Under the pieces are notes generated by a model. That model ran no database searches, was not told the DNA's origin, and was given only the letters and a program-made list of their open reading frames with translations. A stretch of 64,000 nt of DNA. It comes from Mermis nigrescens (taxonomy: Eukaryota; Nematoda; Enoplea; Mermithida; Mermithidae). The stretch's first letter is position 1, and each line of letters begins with the position of its first letter. The position numbers were made by a program, and so were the translations under genes. The stretch lies in the NCBI GenBank assembly GCA_036768485.1, contig JAVLUZ010000154.1, forward strand, positions 23,222,685 to 23,286,684. Reading direction: 5' to 3'. This document shows, in pieces, positions 1 to 12,600 of this stretch.

Positions 1-248
1 ATTTTAAGCGTGTTTAGCGACCTTTTACTGGAAAAATGTAAATTTTCAACAGCCATTTGTACTACGTTTCGTTGAAATTTATTAAATTTTTCTATAAATT
101 TTTATTTTTTTATCGCCTAGGAAGAAAGAGCATCGTCAGAAACGCCAAAAAGGTGCTTTTGATGCATATCGATCGTTTCTAAGCCTAAAAAGGCATTTAA
201 GAAAAATTTTGTGATTTCACTTCTCCTAAAATTTCCATGCTGTGCACC
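1..248 (+). mobile_element. Family D element, split by K element; left part at window edge
   Basis: Contains AGAGCATCGTCAGAAACGCC and TTTCCATGCTGTGCACC, the family D right half. The end of the element (CACCTATG) resumes at 1041-1048 after the K insertion. Confidence 0.65.
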
Positions 249-1036
249 CATGCCCGTATCCAGGGATGCGGGGGGGCCTGCCCCCCCCCGAAATAGGAAA
301 AAATTTTTGTTCTTCCCAAGGGTCCCCCGAAGGGAAAAATGAAAAATTGGCGAAGTGCGTCTGAAACACCGCCAAAACAGGTTTTTAGCGTACTTTTGAG
401 CTAGTAAACTCAAAATTTTCCAGCGCTTCGCGCCGGACTTATTGTTTATGTATAGTTTTGTCTTCTAAACCGCTAAAAGCCGTTCAAATTTGAGTTAGAC
501 ATAGAGAGCATGTCAATTTTTTTCCAGCGCTGTGCGCCGGATTCATTGTTCAGCCATACTTTTTGCCTTCTAGCTCACTTAAAACAGCTCAAATTTGAGT
601 TATGACATAGGAAACATGAAATTTTTCTGGCGCTTCGCGCCGTATTTATTGTTTATATATGTTTTTTGTCTTCTAGCCCGCTTAAAACCGCTCAAATTTG
701 AACTTGACATGCAGAATATGTCAATTTTTTCGGCGCTTGCCGCCGAATTATTCATTATCTGTATTGTTTTTCTCTGTACAGCATAATGACTGAGTGCAAA
801 GGCAAGAGATAAGAAATAATTCGTCGATTATATGAGAAATGAGCTTAAATAATTAATTTGCTGTATATCAATATGAAATGGAGTGAAAAATTGTTTGAAA
901 GTTTTACCATCGTATAGAGCTCGCCGAGATACGCTCAAAACTGCCTTTATTTTCGCCTATCTCCTAAAGGTTCCCGAGATATCTGGCCTCAAAAATTTTC
1001 GCCCCCCCCCGAAATAAAATCCTGTATACGGGCCTG
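249..1036. mobile_element. Family K hAT-like element with a 4x 104-bp internal repeat
   Basis: 788 bp between CATGCCCGTATCCAGG and TACGGGCCTG (complement CAGGCCCGTA), with a perfect 8-bp duplication TGTGCACC (241-248, 1037-1044). It is inserted in the end of a D-family element. It contains four tandem ~104-bp units (420-780). No coding function. Confidence 0.82.
420..780 (+). repeat. Tandem ~104-bp repeat, 3.5 copies
   Basis: Units start at about 420, 524, 629 and 732, each opening with a variant of the hairpin GGCGCTTCGCGCC followed by TTATTGTTTAT-like, GTCTTCTA and CTCAAATTTGA segments. Visible directly by alignment. Confidence 0.85.
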
Positions 1037-1048
1037 TGTGCACCTATG

Positions 1049-2142
1049 ACTGTCAGCGAAACCAGAATAACTTCTTCAATTTGAGGCAAAATTAATGGCG
1101 CTTCAAACTATTTAGAAATATTGCTTCTGGATAAAATTAGGGGTTTAACTATCAGGATAGTTGCCAATTCTTAAGCTTTCAAACTTTCCAAACAATGTTT
1201 TCAACGCGACAAGGGCTCCGATCGACTTGCATCGACTTTAAAAATCAGATTCATCGAACTCGTCTAACCAGCCATTAAAATGACGTAGTAGCATGCAAGA
1301 AAAAACAGTCATATGGGAAATCGCGAAATCTGGGGGACGGTCAGAAAATTTATGGGGGGATGAAAAATTTTCTGAAGGGGAGAAGGGGTGAAACCCCCAA
1401 ACTCCCCAAGATCATGTATGGCTGGTATTAATGGCAAATTACGTTCCAAGAGTACTTTTTATCCGCACTAAAAGAGTTGAAAAAATTTACGTAGTACTGT
1501 AAAAATAATAATAGCAACTTTAGTACAAGAAAAACAAAGAAAATTACAACGGTATTGAGTATTGCACAAATCTGAAAATCCTGCCACAATCAGTTTTACG
1601 GTCATAAAATGGGTAAATGAAATAGAAAGAATCGATTTTGCTTTTTCGTTTGAAAAAGATGAAGTACACGTTGGTGAAAAGTTTAAAAACAATAAATATG
1701 TATAAAAGTGGTACTGACGTTGTTCACCTGAAGTCTACCGTCGCTCAATAACATTTTAATAGAAAAATTTTATGGAAAGTCGTTGGGAAATGCGGGAGTT
1801 CAGCTCATATGGAACAAGAAAATCTTAAGAAAACTATGCAAAAATTGTTGATCATGTGAAACTTACGCATAAAGGACGACACAAGCGGACTGCAATTAGG
1901 CATTTGCTTGTTTCCAATACAAGGAGGGTCGTCGAATGGATTCGAAGCCACCACCGTTTCTTCAGCTGGAGCACCAGGCGCATCTGGGCTAGGCTAAATT
2001 GGGTGAAAACAAGCAGTGCGAGAGAAAAACTTGAGAAAGCGACATTATCAACAAAATTTCAGAGAAAATCCATATGAGCCGTACCTCGTGCCTTGCAGAT
2101 TTTTGTTGCGCGTTATCGTCTATTATATTCAGTCGGAAACAT
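1049..2142. other. Non-coding stretch with a D-type tail
   Basis: No gene is supported. 1310-1430 (GGGGGGATGAAAAATTTTC, CCCCAAGATCATGTATGG) resembles the G-rich end of family D. The frames around 1468-2077 lack protein-like composition. Confidence 0.5.
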
Positions 2143-2356
2143 ACATGTAACGGCTCGAAATTTGAGGGGGAGGTTCCGGCCATTTTCAGGGGGGGGGTAA
2201 ATGACCTCCAATTTTTGGCAAAACACGACCAAAAAACGATAAAAAAATTCGATTATTTCCAAAAATCGACGGGAGGTCAAAAATTTTCTGGCTTTTGGGG
2301 GGATTGGGGGATATCCGATTTTAAGTGGGGGGATCCCCCCACCCCCGATTACATGT
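2143..2356 (+). mobile_element. Family C MITE, copy 1
   Basis: Begins ACATGTAACGGCTCGAAAT and ends CCCCCGATTACATGT. The inverted ends share ACATGTAA. G-rich runs lie inside both ends. Confidence 0.65.
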
Positions 2357-4117
2357 GTGGTGGGAATGCAATCTAAATTGAATATTGTCATTTTCTCTAA
2401 ACGACAATTCCAAGAGTAAAAACGCACTGCGATGGCCAGAAAAGCAATTTTTTCCAACCAAAAATACAATATTTTTTAATGCTAAGCTAGTAATCAAAGC
2501 AAGATTACTCGACAAACGAAAACAACAGTTCTAAAAATGACAAAAAAAACCGACAATGGCACAAAATAAAATAATAAATCCTTGCAAATCGTCGACGAAT
2601 CATTAATTAAACGGAAAAGGCATTGTGAATTGAATAACACAAGAACTTCGCTTATAAATAAAAAAAATTAATAAATCATCAAAATCGTCTTCACAGCAGT
2701 TACGTCATTTATAATGACTCATTTAATAGACGACGCATGACTTTTTCATTTTTGCTTATATAAATGAAAGAACTCTTGGCGCTAACGAGAACTTTTAAAT
2801 TTGAGTAGTAACTCTGTTCAGAATACAAAAGATTATATCGTTGCGAAGGAGTTTAAACTTTATTTGGACAAATGCATATGAGCGTCGTGCAAACTGAAAA
2901 AGTCAAAAGACAAGATGATTCGATTTCTCGAATTCAAGATAAAAATATTTTAAACAAATGTTGAAGTCTAATCGCTGCGTCAGCTATGTTCTTCTGCTTA
3001 TTTGATTTTATTTTATTATATTTATCTAGAACGTAGGAACCTTCTGCTAAGGTTTCTCAACTCTCATCTATTGTCTACTGAATATGAGAGAAATAAGCAA
3101 GTCGTTAGAATATACAGGCTCAGATCACTTCAAGTGTTCTCTAAATTAAGAATGTAAAATAATATAAATCTCTTAGCTTACAAAATTCAGTTTCACCATG
3201 TCCGCTAGACATTAAAAACATTAGCGACTTCGCAGGACATTTCAGATGCATAACGCAAGTCTATGACGATTTTAATTTGACTGATTTAATTAAACCAATT
3301 CAAATAATCCATCTGTGAAACATTTGCTATCGAAACAGTATATAACCAGAACTGACCTTTACACCACCGAACTTCGCCATTACCATAGAAATCTGAAACG
3401 CAGTGCTTATTCAATAATTTCAAGAACTACTCATCCGTCGACACAGCTTTTGATACTTTTTTCAAATAGTGAAGGACCTGTTGAATTAATTTTTTGCATA
3501 AGACAAAACAATATGAAGATGCAGCACTTTCAAGCATGAGGTAAGGAAATGCTACAAAAACAGGAGTTTTGAGAATTTATGTGATTATAGGAATGTTTTT
3601 TGCAACCATTTCAAAACTAAGAAATCTAGGAAACTTGTTCGTTCAAATATATATTATCCGTAAATACTAGTTTTTCAGAAGATAAGAACAACTTATACTT
3701 ATCCTGTCTGACATGCACAAAAATTCTACAATTTTAAAAAATTTTAAATTTCATCATTCTTTAATTAGGAACCCTATTAATTCAAACGCTTTATGCAAAT
3801 TACTGAAATTTTCAATTTGCAGATTAATTAATGCCACGAATTTTTAGAGCTTTTGACATTCCCAATATTTTATAAAGATACGAGGCGGTTCGTTCGACCC
3901 AACAGCTCATAAACAAAATTCGGTATTTTTTGATTCTGAAAGGCTGCACGCACGTGTGTAAGACTATACTTAGGCAGAGATCAAGAAAGGGTCAACAAAC
4001 TTTATTATGTTGGTATGGGAAATAAACTTATTTTCCGACGTTTTGCATCAAATTCTATCCATTAGCATCGAAAAATCGCGTTAAAACGAAATAGATGTTG
4101 AGAAGTCGGGTTTGCGA
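2357..4117. other. AT-rich stretch without recognised features
   Basis: No gene, RNA or repeat family recognised. The short open frames have no start context or domain resemblance. Confidence 0.5.
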
Positions 4118-5130
4118 ACTCGATCAGAATGATCATTTTACTACCATATTACTTCACTAGCAAAGAAAAATGCTCTGATGGAACAAAAAGGACAAATATA
4201 TTTTAAATAGCGGATTATCAAAGATATAAAAACTATGAAAAAGTCACATATGTGCGCAAAAAATCGTCAGAATCTGCTAAACATCAAATTTATCTAAGCA
4301 ACACAAAAAATCGAGTATGTTCTGCGGCCTACAGAAGGAGGTACTTGTGGCCTTAGTTTAAGAGATAAATAGCACAACAGTTTATTCTTTAAAAGAACTG
4401 ATCAATCTGTATTAAAGAAAACTAGAATTCTGTGAGTCTACAGTAATCTGCGGTGGTTTTTCAACTTCCGCGGGTGTGTACACCCCCAGACACCCCCAAC
4501 GCACGCCCGTGTGTGATGCCATAGAAGCGCGGTAGGGCACTAAACATGCGCAAACAGGTTTGCAACAAAGAATTTAGGACACGGCGCAAGAAAAATGAGC
4601 GACATGCAAATGAGTACAATAGTGCATGATGATAGACCGGAAATTTTGATAGCTCATCGTAGAATGCCGAAACAGAAAATGAACCTGCATCTTCTCTCCA
4701 TGCTAGCATAACACGTATAACTACAGAGCCATAATAAACAGCATGACGCGAATGTCATAATTCATCTATTGAGCCTTAACTGAATATTGATTACATTTTG
4801 TCTTGAAAATGCGATACTGATCTTCAAGTAGATCAGCGACTTAGCACAGGCCAAAGATTTCCACCAAACTCTTCACTAAACCAGTGAGAAATGTTTTGAG
4901 GAAACACCTTCTGTTTCAAAGGCCGCACATTATACTTCGATTTTTGTGTTGCTTAGATAAACCTGACTTTTAGCAGATTATGATGATTTTTTTGCGCACA
5001 TAGGTGACATTTTCCTAGTCCCCCTTTTATGTCCTTGATAATCCGCTATTCAAAGTATATTTGTCCTCTTTGTTCCATCGGAGCATTTTTCTTTGCTAAT
5101 ATCCTATTTCAAATTAGAATGATTCGACTG
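4118..5130. mobile_element. Element H with ~220-bp inverted arms
   Basis: The left arm 4118-4345 (AAAGAAAAATGCTC.., GCGGATTATCAA.., TTTATCTAAGCAACACAAAAA) is inverted at 4905-5130. The ~560-bp spacer is AT-rich. A third, single arm lies at 24300-24430, next to an open frame. Confidence 0.65.
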
Positions 5131-5229
5131 AATCGATCAATAAAATCAGAGGTAACTTGCCGAATGAAATACTAGAATAACACAAGAACAGTCTTTTAAA
5201 AAAGTTACCTCCTAGTCACAAAAAGCTAA

Positions 5230-6365
5230 GTTAGATTCGTAATCCTGATTTTCCAGAAAAAAATTTTGTAATAAAACTTAGCTCTTACAACATTCACCCT
5301 CACAACATGAAGTTAAAGGAGAATCGCAGTCGAGTTCGTTTTCCTGATAGTATGAAGAAATCCTTATCTTTCGGAGAACGTTTTAAAAAACTTCACCTTC
5401 GGCAATGCTCTGTAGCTAAACTTAACTTTCAGTGTAAACTTTACACAATTGCCGAGTGTAAAAAATGTTTAAAATCTGATTCGTAATCCTGATTTTTCGA
5501 AAATATTTTACAGAAAATTGACCCTCCACCTCTATTAAGTGCAAACTAATTCGTCCAGTAGAATGTGTGACACTTAAGCGCGAAGCGTTCTTAGAGTTCA
5601 GATCATGACCCTACTCATAACGGAAGAAGATCGTGAACAAAACCGATGCAGAAACGTGTTTTTCGCCCCAGGCTTAGAACTTTACACCTCCAGTACTAAT
5701 TCAATATTAAATGCAAAGAAGTTCATCTTATTGCGATATGTAACCCTTGAGACGTTCTCTATTTTTGACATATGTGCGGACATACAAATTCATACACAGG
5801 GAACTTAGCAGACCGAATAATTGCAATAACGTTTTTTCACAACAGAGCTGGTACTTTACACCAACAGAAATAACTTAGTCTTGAGTGTAGAGGATTCCGT
5901 TCAAGCGTGGTTTGAGACCGCCGATACGCAATTCATTTTTTGAATAGTCCGCACAATCCGATTCATAACCGGAGAAGTTGGCTGACAAAAAAACAGCAAA
6001 AATGTGTTTTTTACACCAGAGTTTAAACTTTACACCTAATTCAATATTAAGTTTAAAGAAACGCGTCCAAGTGTGATGTATAACCTTTGAGGTGTACTTT
6101 ATCTTTAGTATACGTAACGCGTCTTAATTTATAACCGTTGGAGTTAGCAAACTGAAAAAAGTAAAAAAACGGGTCTATTCGCGCACTGTCAGAGTGAAAG
6201 CTTTAAAAATCTGAAGATAACTCCCGATTGAGAGTAAAGAAATTCGGTTTGGGTCAATTTATAGCATTTGAGTTGTAGTACGTTTGTGTGAAAAACTTCA
6301 GTTCTGCATCCTATTCGAGACATTGACCAATCAAAAAGGGAAGAAAACGTGTTTTTAAACCCCGT
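5230..6365. repeat. Loosely repeated TTACACC / TTCGTAATCCTGA sequence
   Basis: Words such as TTCGTAATCCTGATTTT (5237, 5480), AACTTTACACC (5681, 6026) and AATTCAATATTAA (5698, 6039) recur at irregular 250-350 bp spacing, suggesting an old degenerate tandem or TE. No credible gene; the 5605-5808 frame lies inside it. Confidence 0.45.
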
Positions 6366-6373
6366 GTTACAAC

Positions 6374-6733
6374 CATACATGCACAGCGTGGGAATTCTGG
6401 GGGGGTGAAATTGTGAAGTGCCTTTTATGGGTCAAAAGATATACGCGTCTAAAAATTCATTTCTCAGTGTTTATGACGATGCTCCATCTTTCTAGAGCAT
6501 AAAAAACAAAAAAATTTCGAACGCGCAGAAAATTTGACACTTTTGAACAAATTGATAGCTGAAATGCTTAAAAAAGCATCTTTTCAACAAATTTTTAGGG
6601 AAGTTTAAAAAAATCGCCATTTATAGGGGTAGGGGGAGAAATTTTTTTGCGGGGAGGGTGAAAAATTTCTTTGCGTGGAGGGTGAAAATTTTTCTGGAGG
6701 GATGAAAACCTACCAGCCTCCAGATCATGTAAG
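6374..6733 (-). mobile_element. Family D hAT-like MITE, best-defined copy
   Basis: 360 bp from CATACATGCACAGCG to AGATCATGTAAG, with duplication GTTACAAC / GTTACAAT (7 of 8). The body has the family landmarks: mirrored GACGATGCTC..CTAGAGCATA and a G-rich end. Confidence 0.75.
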
Positions 6734-6741
6734 GTTACAAT

Positions 6742-7729
6742 CATAGCTTGGCAATGACAATTGCCCCAGTTGGTACCCAAGCCCAATTTTTTTCGGTTGG
6801 TTGCTTAGTCGTTAAAGTGGTTGGCCATAAAGCTTGTTTAAAATTGTACACTAGATTTTGAGTGATGGTTCTATAAGAGTGCATTAGCCTACCCAAATAT
6901 CTCATTTAACCATTTGACAGTGTTTTCATATTATTTGATTTAGTTTTATTACCAACTACTTACACCAGCATTATCGTGCATTGCACATGAAATTTCCCTG
7001 CTCATATCATCAGGTGCACTCGGCAGACCCTCTGGCTGGTACCGGACCTGCTCTAGCTGGTACCGGGTTGCACCTATTGCCCAGGTTTGGTTACTATCCT
7101 AATTTCGAACCTCCAGAAGTAACTCAATATTGAGTTGCGAAATTTAAAAAACAAAAAAATATATCGGTTTTAGAGAATTTTGTTTCCTTCAATTATATAC
7201 CATTAAATTGTATATGACATTCACACCGAGTTGTGTACGCGCTGGCTGAAAAACCGTCAGAAGTTCTTATGTTATAACGTTACGCCTAAACTTTACACGC
7301 TCACAAAAACAAAAAAAGCTATTATCTATCTTTTAAAAAAACCGCGCCTTCCAGATGTGTCCCGTTATGACTGTGAGCGGAGGGGGACATATGTTGGGGG
7401 TTCCCAAGTATATTATAGGTACGCGCAAACGGGCTACCTATTAATTATGCAATATGCTATTCGGGGAAAAACCTTCGAAAAACCAAAAGAAAATATTTGC
7501 GTTAAAGGAAGACTGCAAATTTTTATTACTTGCAACAAAATCCGTTGCTTAACAATACATGAGATATACAGAATAAGACGCAACTGTAACGTCGCAATGG
7601 TTGCACCGCGGATCATAAAATGTAGATAGTTACGGATATCTAAAACGTCTGCCCCTAATTCAAGAGAAAAACAAGTCTAGTTTAGTTACCAACCATGTCA
7701 GTTCAATCTTTTTTTCGCTGACTTTTTAT
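6742..7729. other. Unassigned stretch
   Basis: A 132-codon plus-strand frame (7231-7629) exists but its composition is not convincingly protein-like and no family is recognised. Paired CTGGTACCGG words lie near 7030-7070. Confidence 0.4.
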
Positions 7730-7737
7730 AAGCAAAA

Positions 7738-8159
7738 CATACATGCACATAGGGGGTGAGTTGGGAGAGGTTATAAGAATATTATTATAATGATTACTAT
7801 TATGAGATAATAAAGTAATGGAACATTCTTAGCATCCCATATTGATAAGTTTCTACCTTGTTTACTAAAAATCGCTCAAAATCAGGCCAAAATTCTCTAA
7901 AAATCAAATTTTCTCGGTTAAGTCGACACATTTATGCATCTTTTATGGTTAAAACGTAAAGGTGAAATAATCCAATCAAAAAGGAACAAAGAGGCTAAAA
8001 AAGCTATTTTAGCAACATAAAAACGTCTTTTTAAAGTTACAATTTGAAACATTCACGCCATTCGACCAGCAAATAAACCCGTTATTACTAAATTTACTGG
8101 TGTCCATTTCTGAGATTTCTCTCCCCACCCCTTGTCGACCCTGACTTTGTGCATCTATG
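7738..8159. mobile_element. Family G hAT-like MITE, copy 1
   Basis: 422 bp from CATACATGCACATAGG to TTTGTGCATCTATG, duplication AAGCAAAA / ACGCAAAA (7 of 8). The interior has A/T-rich blocks shared with 57964-58384. Confidence 0.7.
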
Positions 8160-8469
8160 ACGCAAAATATTTGAACGAGACGAGCATTAGTTCAAAACAC
8201 TGAAAAAATAGCTCGTTTTAGCAGACTTTTTAAATTTCGTCACGCCAAACCTAAAAGAACGACGAACTTGCACAAACATCAACGATCAAGCAGCACACTA
8301 ACCGATATAAAAATTGGACAACAAAAGGCATACATGTGCGAGTATTAAACATGCTACGTCACATAGGTACCTATTTGGTTCAAAAATGTCCCTGCTTTAT
8401 AATAGGCACGAATCAAAAGAACGACGCAAACAGATAATCAGTTCAGATAAATAAACTCGTGCACACCAT

Positions 8470-8743
8470 AGATGCACATGATCAGAATTAGCAGGGAGGG
8501 AGGAGGGGTAGGTAACACTAGACATGCGGTCGGGAAGGAGTCAAATGCGACATTTTCATTGCAAAAACTTCGGTTCATAAGATGCCGACTAACATTAAGC
8601 CAATGTCATAGGTGCGCAAGGTCCAAAAAAGCTAAATAGCGAGTTTTCTAGGCTAAAAAAGGCTATATAGCAAAGTCTTTTCAGCAAAAATGAATATGTA
8701 GCTATTTATTTTTGAAAGCTCAGGGGGAGTAATACTCCCTTAC
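8470..8743. mobile_element. Family G-like element, copy 4, interrupted by family A copy 1
   Basis: Starts CATAGATGCACATGATC. Its body carries GCTAAATAGC / GCTATATAGC repeats and ends where family A copy 1 begins; the right part is not recognised beyond it. Confidence 0.4.
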
Positions 8744-9023
8744 CATAGATGGGCAGCACCAAAAATTCTGGGGAGGGGTGCAAAATTTTTTCAAAGGTGA
8801 AAAATGACCTTAAAAATGGTGGTATGGCTAAAAAACACAATTTTTCAACGTTTCTCATAGAGCGCTATCCACTAGCATCAAAAAATTGCGAAAAAACAAA
8901 AAAAAATTCAAAAATTGAATTCCGGGGGGTATTTTGGTTTTTGGTTTCTGGGGGGGGATATTTTGGTTTCTCGGGGGAGGGGTGCATACCCCCAAGCCCC
9001 CCTTCCTCTCACGCCCAGGTATG
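8744..9023 (+). mobile_element. Family A hAT-like MITE, copy 1
   Basis: 280 bp. Starts CATAGATGGGC, ends GCCCAGGTATG (complement CATACCTGGGC); duplication TCCCTTAC / CCCCTTAC (7 of 8). Contains the family's G-rich right part (GGGGG, TTTTGGTTTCTGGGG) and the central CACTATCCATTGGCATC-like block. Confidence 0.8.
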
Positions 9024-9031
9024 CCCCTTAC

Positions 9032-9529
9032 CCCGATACTCTTGCACAAGGAATATTGTCTGAAAATAGCTTGTTTTCAGGAAAAAAATCGATTACTAAT
9101 TTCAGACAACTTATAAAAGGAGCTATTTAAAGAACCAATGATGTTTTCATGTGAGAAATGCAGAAATTCGCATAGTTCGAGAAATGGACAAATGCCAGAA
9201 CAGTCTCATGTCGCTTTACTATCACAAAAATGAAGCAGTTGTAACAAGCAAATGGTTCATTCCTGAAAATCCTTGGATCACAAACAGATATGTAGATCAA
9301 AATTATTATTCACTCTACTCTACATATCCCAGTCAATTATAAATGTACATATAAATGATAGGAGAACGATAAGAATAACGACACGTTTAGCCATTAAGAA
9401 TGATAAGCGTAGTGAAAATAAATCGAGAAGTAAAAAGAATCGTAGTTGTTGCCAGCTGGATTGTGGATTAAATTTCCGACATTTATATACAATGCTCCGC
9501 ACTGTAAAACGCTACGAGTCATCGGCAAT
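9032..9529. other. Downstream flank of the TatD gene
   Basis: Probably includes the TatD 3' UTR on the minus strand. No clear polyadenylation signal, only GAATAATAAT-like sequence. Nothing else recognised. Confidence 0.4.
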
Positions 9530-9682
9530 CTATATATTATATATTTTCTTAGTATTTTTCAAGGTCTGCGCCATAATGTCTTCAACTTTTAGCTCAGTTT
9601 TATAATCGGCTAGCTTCCAGGCTACTAAAGCGCCCAATCCGGGGTGGCAATGTTGTAACGAACCAAGTTCTTTTGAACGGAA
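9530..9682 (-). CDS. TATDN2: TatD gene exon 5 (residues 311-360) and stop
   Basis: Follows acceptor CTATATAG in phase 0. It reads FRSKELGSLQHCHPGLG, matching the conserved HPG loop that follows the catalytic Asp in TatD proteins, and ends ..LKNTKKIYNI then TAG at 9532-9530, the usual N(T)xx(L/I)Y ending of the family. The exon is short and lies in a different frame from the longest minus-strand open frame here, so it is easily overlooked. No clear AATAAA was found just downstream. Confidence 0.85.
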   Translation of the reverse strand, partial: FRSKELGSLQHCHPGLGALVAWKLADYKTELKVEDIMAQTLKNTKKIYNI

Positions 9683-12600
9683 CTATATAGAAGCGCAAAA
9701 TTTCATAAAAACAAGAGATATGAATGTACAACATAAACACATTTATGCCAATAAAGCTCGAAATATTGAATTGTGAGGCCAGAGCGCGAATAACTCTATA
9801 TATTCGATAGAAGAGTATAAAAGGCAAATTGCTTTTGGTAGGAACATTTGCACAAATATAACAAAAGGAATATTTACGATAAGTCTATGAAGAAAAGAAT
9901 TGATTCTAACTCTCGTAAGAGCAGACTGAGGCAGAACACGTGCATCTTCAAATTTTGCTACATTTCAAAATTGTCTGTCGAATCTGATAGAGGCATACAT
10001 ACATGTCACCAGTGTTTTTTTGAACAAGGTCCGTTTGTACATGTACAAAGATGGTGCTCAAAAGTCTGTGTACATTTTGTACATGCAGATTTTTGTGTAC
10101 TAAAATATGGTACGGTAGCGATTTTAGTGTGGTAAAACAGGGTTTTCCGACCTTTGGTAGTGTGTTTTAGCTAATTTCTGGCTTTCTTACGCCAAAATTT
10201 ACTAAAAATTGTCTGCAAAACATTTGATAGTTTTCCATTCTGAATACAAATTCTGCCATTTTAAACATACATAGAACGGACAATTACTCATTACGGCGCG
10301 AAGCACAGAGAATTTTTGGGAATTTTACACCTTTTTACAGTTTTTATCTTCCCAAAAATCTCTAACATGTACAAGACGGTCCTGAAAAGTCTTTGTACAT
10401 CGGGAAAAATCTTTGCCGAATACAAAAAAACACTGCACGTAACGGCTCGAAATTCGGGGTGGGAGTCCCGGCCATTTTCAGGGGAGGGAGTAAGTGACTT
10501 CCTATTTCTGACCAAAAGGGACAACAATCTGAATTTTTTCAAAAATCGAGGGGTCAAAAATTTTCCGGCTTTGGGGGATATGGGGACGACCAACTTTGGG
10601 TGGGGATACCCCGCATCCCCCGCCGCATGTATGATAGAGGCCATTGCGCGTCCCGCTTGTATGTTAATTCGCGGCACAACTATTCGCATACGTCGAATAA
10701 ATAATAAAGTTTGCTGCTCCTCGAAATTTGAAGCGAACTACATATTAATTAGACTGTGAGCAGAACCTGCCCTCCATAAAGCAATTATAAATGAAAACTT
10801 ACTCTTTGTGGTAAAAAATAAGGTGAATCCGTTTCAATGAGCAATCGATCGAGCGGAACGGATTTCCAAAAGTTTTCTTGCCTCGGGCGAGGAGTATAAA
10901 CGCCAAGCGTAACTCCGAAATAAATGTTAGTAAAATATTCGCTCCACTTTCTAGACGTTTCTTCACTGTCCGAATAACAATGCCAGTGAATCGGGTGATC
11001 AGATGGCACAATCTGTCAAATCAGCAAATCAGCGAGTAATTTTGATTAATAGTTAATACTAATTAGCAATAATTAGCAGGCACTTATCTATGGGGGAACG
11101 GGGGGTTCCATAGGTGGGCGGCACCAGAATTCAGGGGGGAGGGTGCAAGATTTTTTAAAGACAAAAAATGGTCTTAAAAATGGTAGTATGGCGAAAAGAC
11201 ACCATTATCAACGTTTCTCATCGAGCACTATCCATTGGCATCAAAAAATTACGAAAAAAACAAAAAAAATGTCAAAAATTGAATTCCGGGGGATATTTTG
11301 GTTTCTGGGGGAGGGGGTATTTTGGTTTCTCGGGTGGGGGCATACTCCCCCAATTCCCCACGCCCAGGTATGGTTCGGAACTCCCAAAATTCAGAAAAAT
11401 CGGAAAAATAGGACTTTTTAAACGTTATTTTGTGCTATTTTTGTCCTTTTTGGGCTTAGTCCTCTCCCCAAAATTGGTATTGGTTCCCCCAAAATAGGGC
11501 GGCCAGCTACGTGCCTGATGATTAGCAACATATGTTTCGATTAATATGTAAGTCGAAAGTGGAAGTAAAAAAGGACCAACACAAAAACTACATGCAGAAA
11601 CATATTAAGCAATAAAAAACAGATTGAAATATAATTAGGGCCGTATGACAGAACGCGGAATAACTCATTCTTGAGATAAGTCCTATTCCGAAAATGGCTA
11701 TTCCCGTAATGAAACTTATTCTCGTGATAGCTATTCCTGGGTTTAGGGACGGAATAAGCTATCCTAGGAATAAGAAAATTTGGTATGACAGAACGCGAAA
11801 TACGCGAGGAATAGCTGTTCCTGGGATAACTGTATCTATCCCAGGATTACGTTACGCATTCCATAGGTTTTGTGTATGAATTGGATGTCCAACGCATACT
11901 TCATACTGTAGTCACGTACGAATTGTTTGAAAATATACGACGTAAATACAAACGTATGTGGACGCATGCGCACAGGTAAAGTATCCATTGCTACATTGAG
12001 TTAATGGGACTGCCGAATATTAGCAAATAAACTTTTTATAATTCGGTTCAATAAATGCGGCTTCATTGCTTCTACGGAAAACGAAAATGAAACATTGACA
12101 TTGAAATCAAAAAAATTTATGATAACTTGCGCATGAAGTGCTACTTTTTTGTGTAAGTAGGTGCTCATTTGCGAATCTTGCTGTCAACTTGTTGATTATA
12201 CACACCAACTACTGCAAACGTTTTTTAAATCACTTCACTGGAGGTGTTTGCATGATCGAAAAATCAAAAAAAAATTTGCCAAGAGCTCAACAAGACGAGC
12301 CGCACTCATGGGGCAAACGCGCAACTAGAAAATTTTCAATATCAGTTTTGATCGTATTACAAACAAGAGCTGCCATAATAAATTTCTAGATAAAGAGGAA
12401 TCAATTAGCCATCCAATTAAAGTTTTTTTAACACATTTACTTCTTTTAAAATCGCATCAGAAACGATTTTTACTTCTATTCCGCTGTCTTATATCTGCTA
12501 TGACCAGGTATAAAATGGCGGAATAAAAGCGACCGTTTTTATTCCCGAGATAACTTATTCCGCCTTCTGTCATACCGCTTATTTTTATTCCCTTGTTTTA

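Noticed and set aside
8749..9130. Several overlapping open frames rich in Gly, Phe and Trp
   Set aside because: They are frames of the family A MITE and recur with every copy (11143, 19474, 25041, 51757, 61416).
10630..10700. Minus-strand peptide starting MRIVVPRINIQAG as the last TatD exon
   Set aside because: It lies between exon 4 and the true last exon, but in the required phase it does not show the HPG block. The segment 9682-9530 gives HCHPG and the NTKKIY ending in the right phase.
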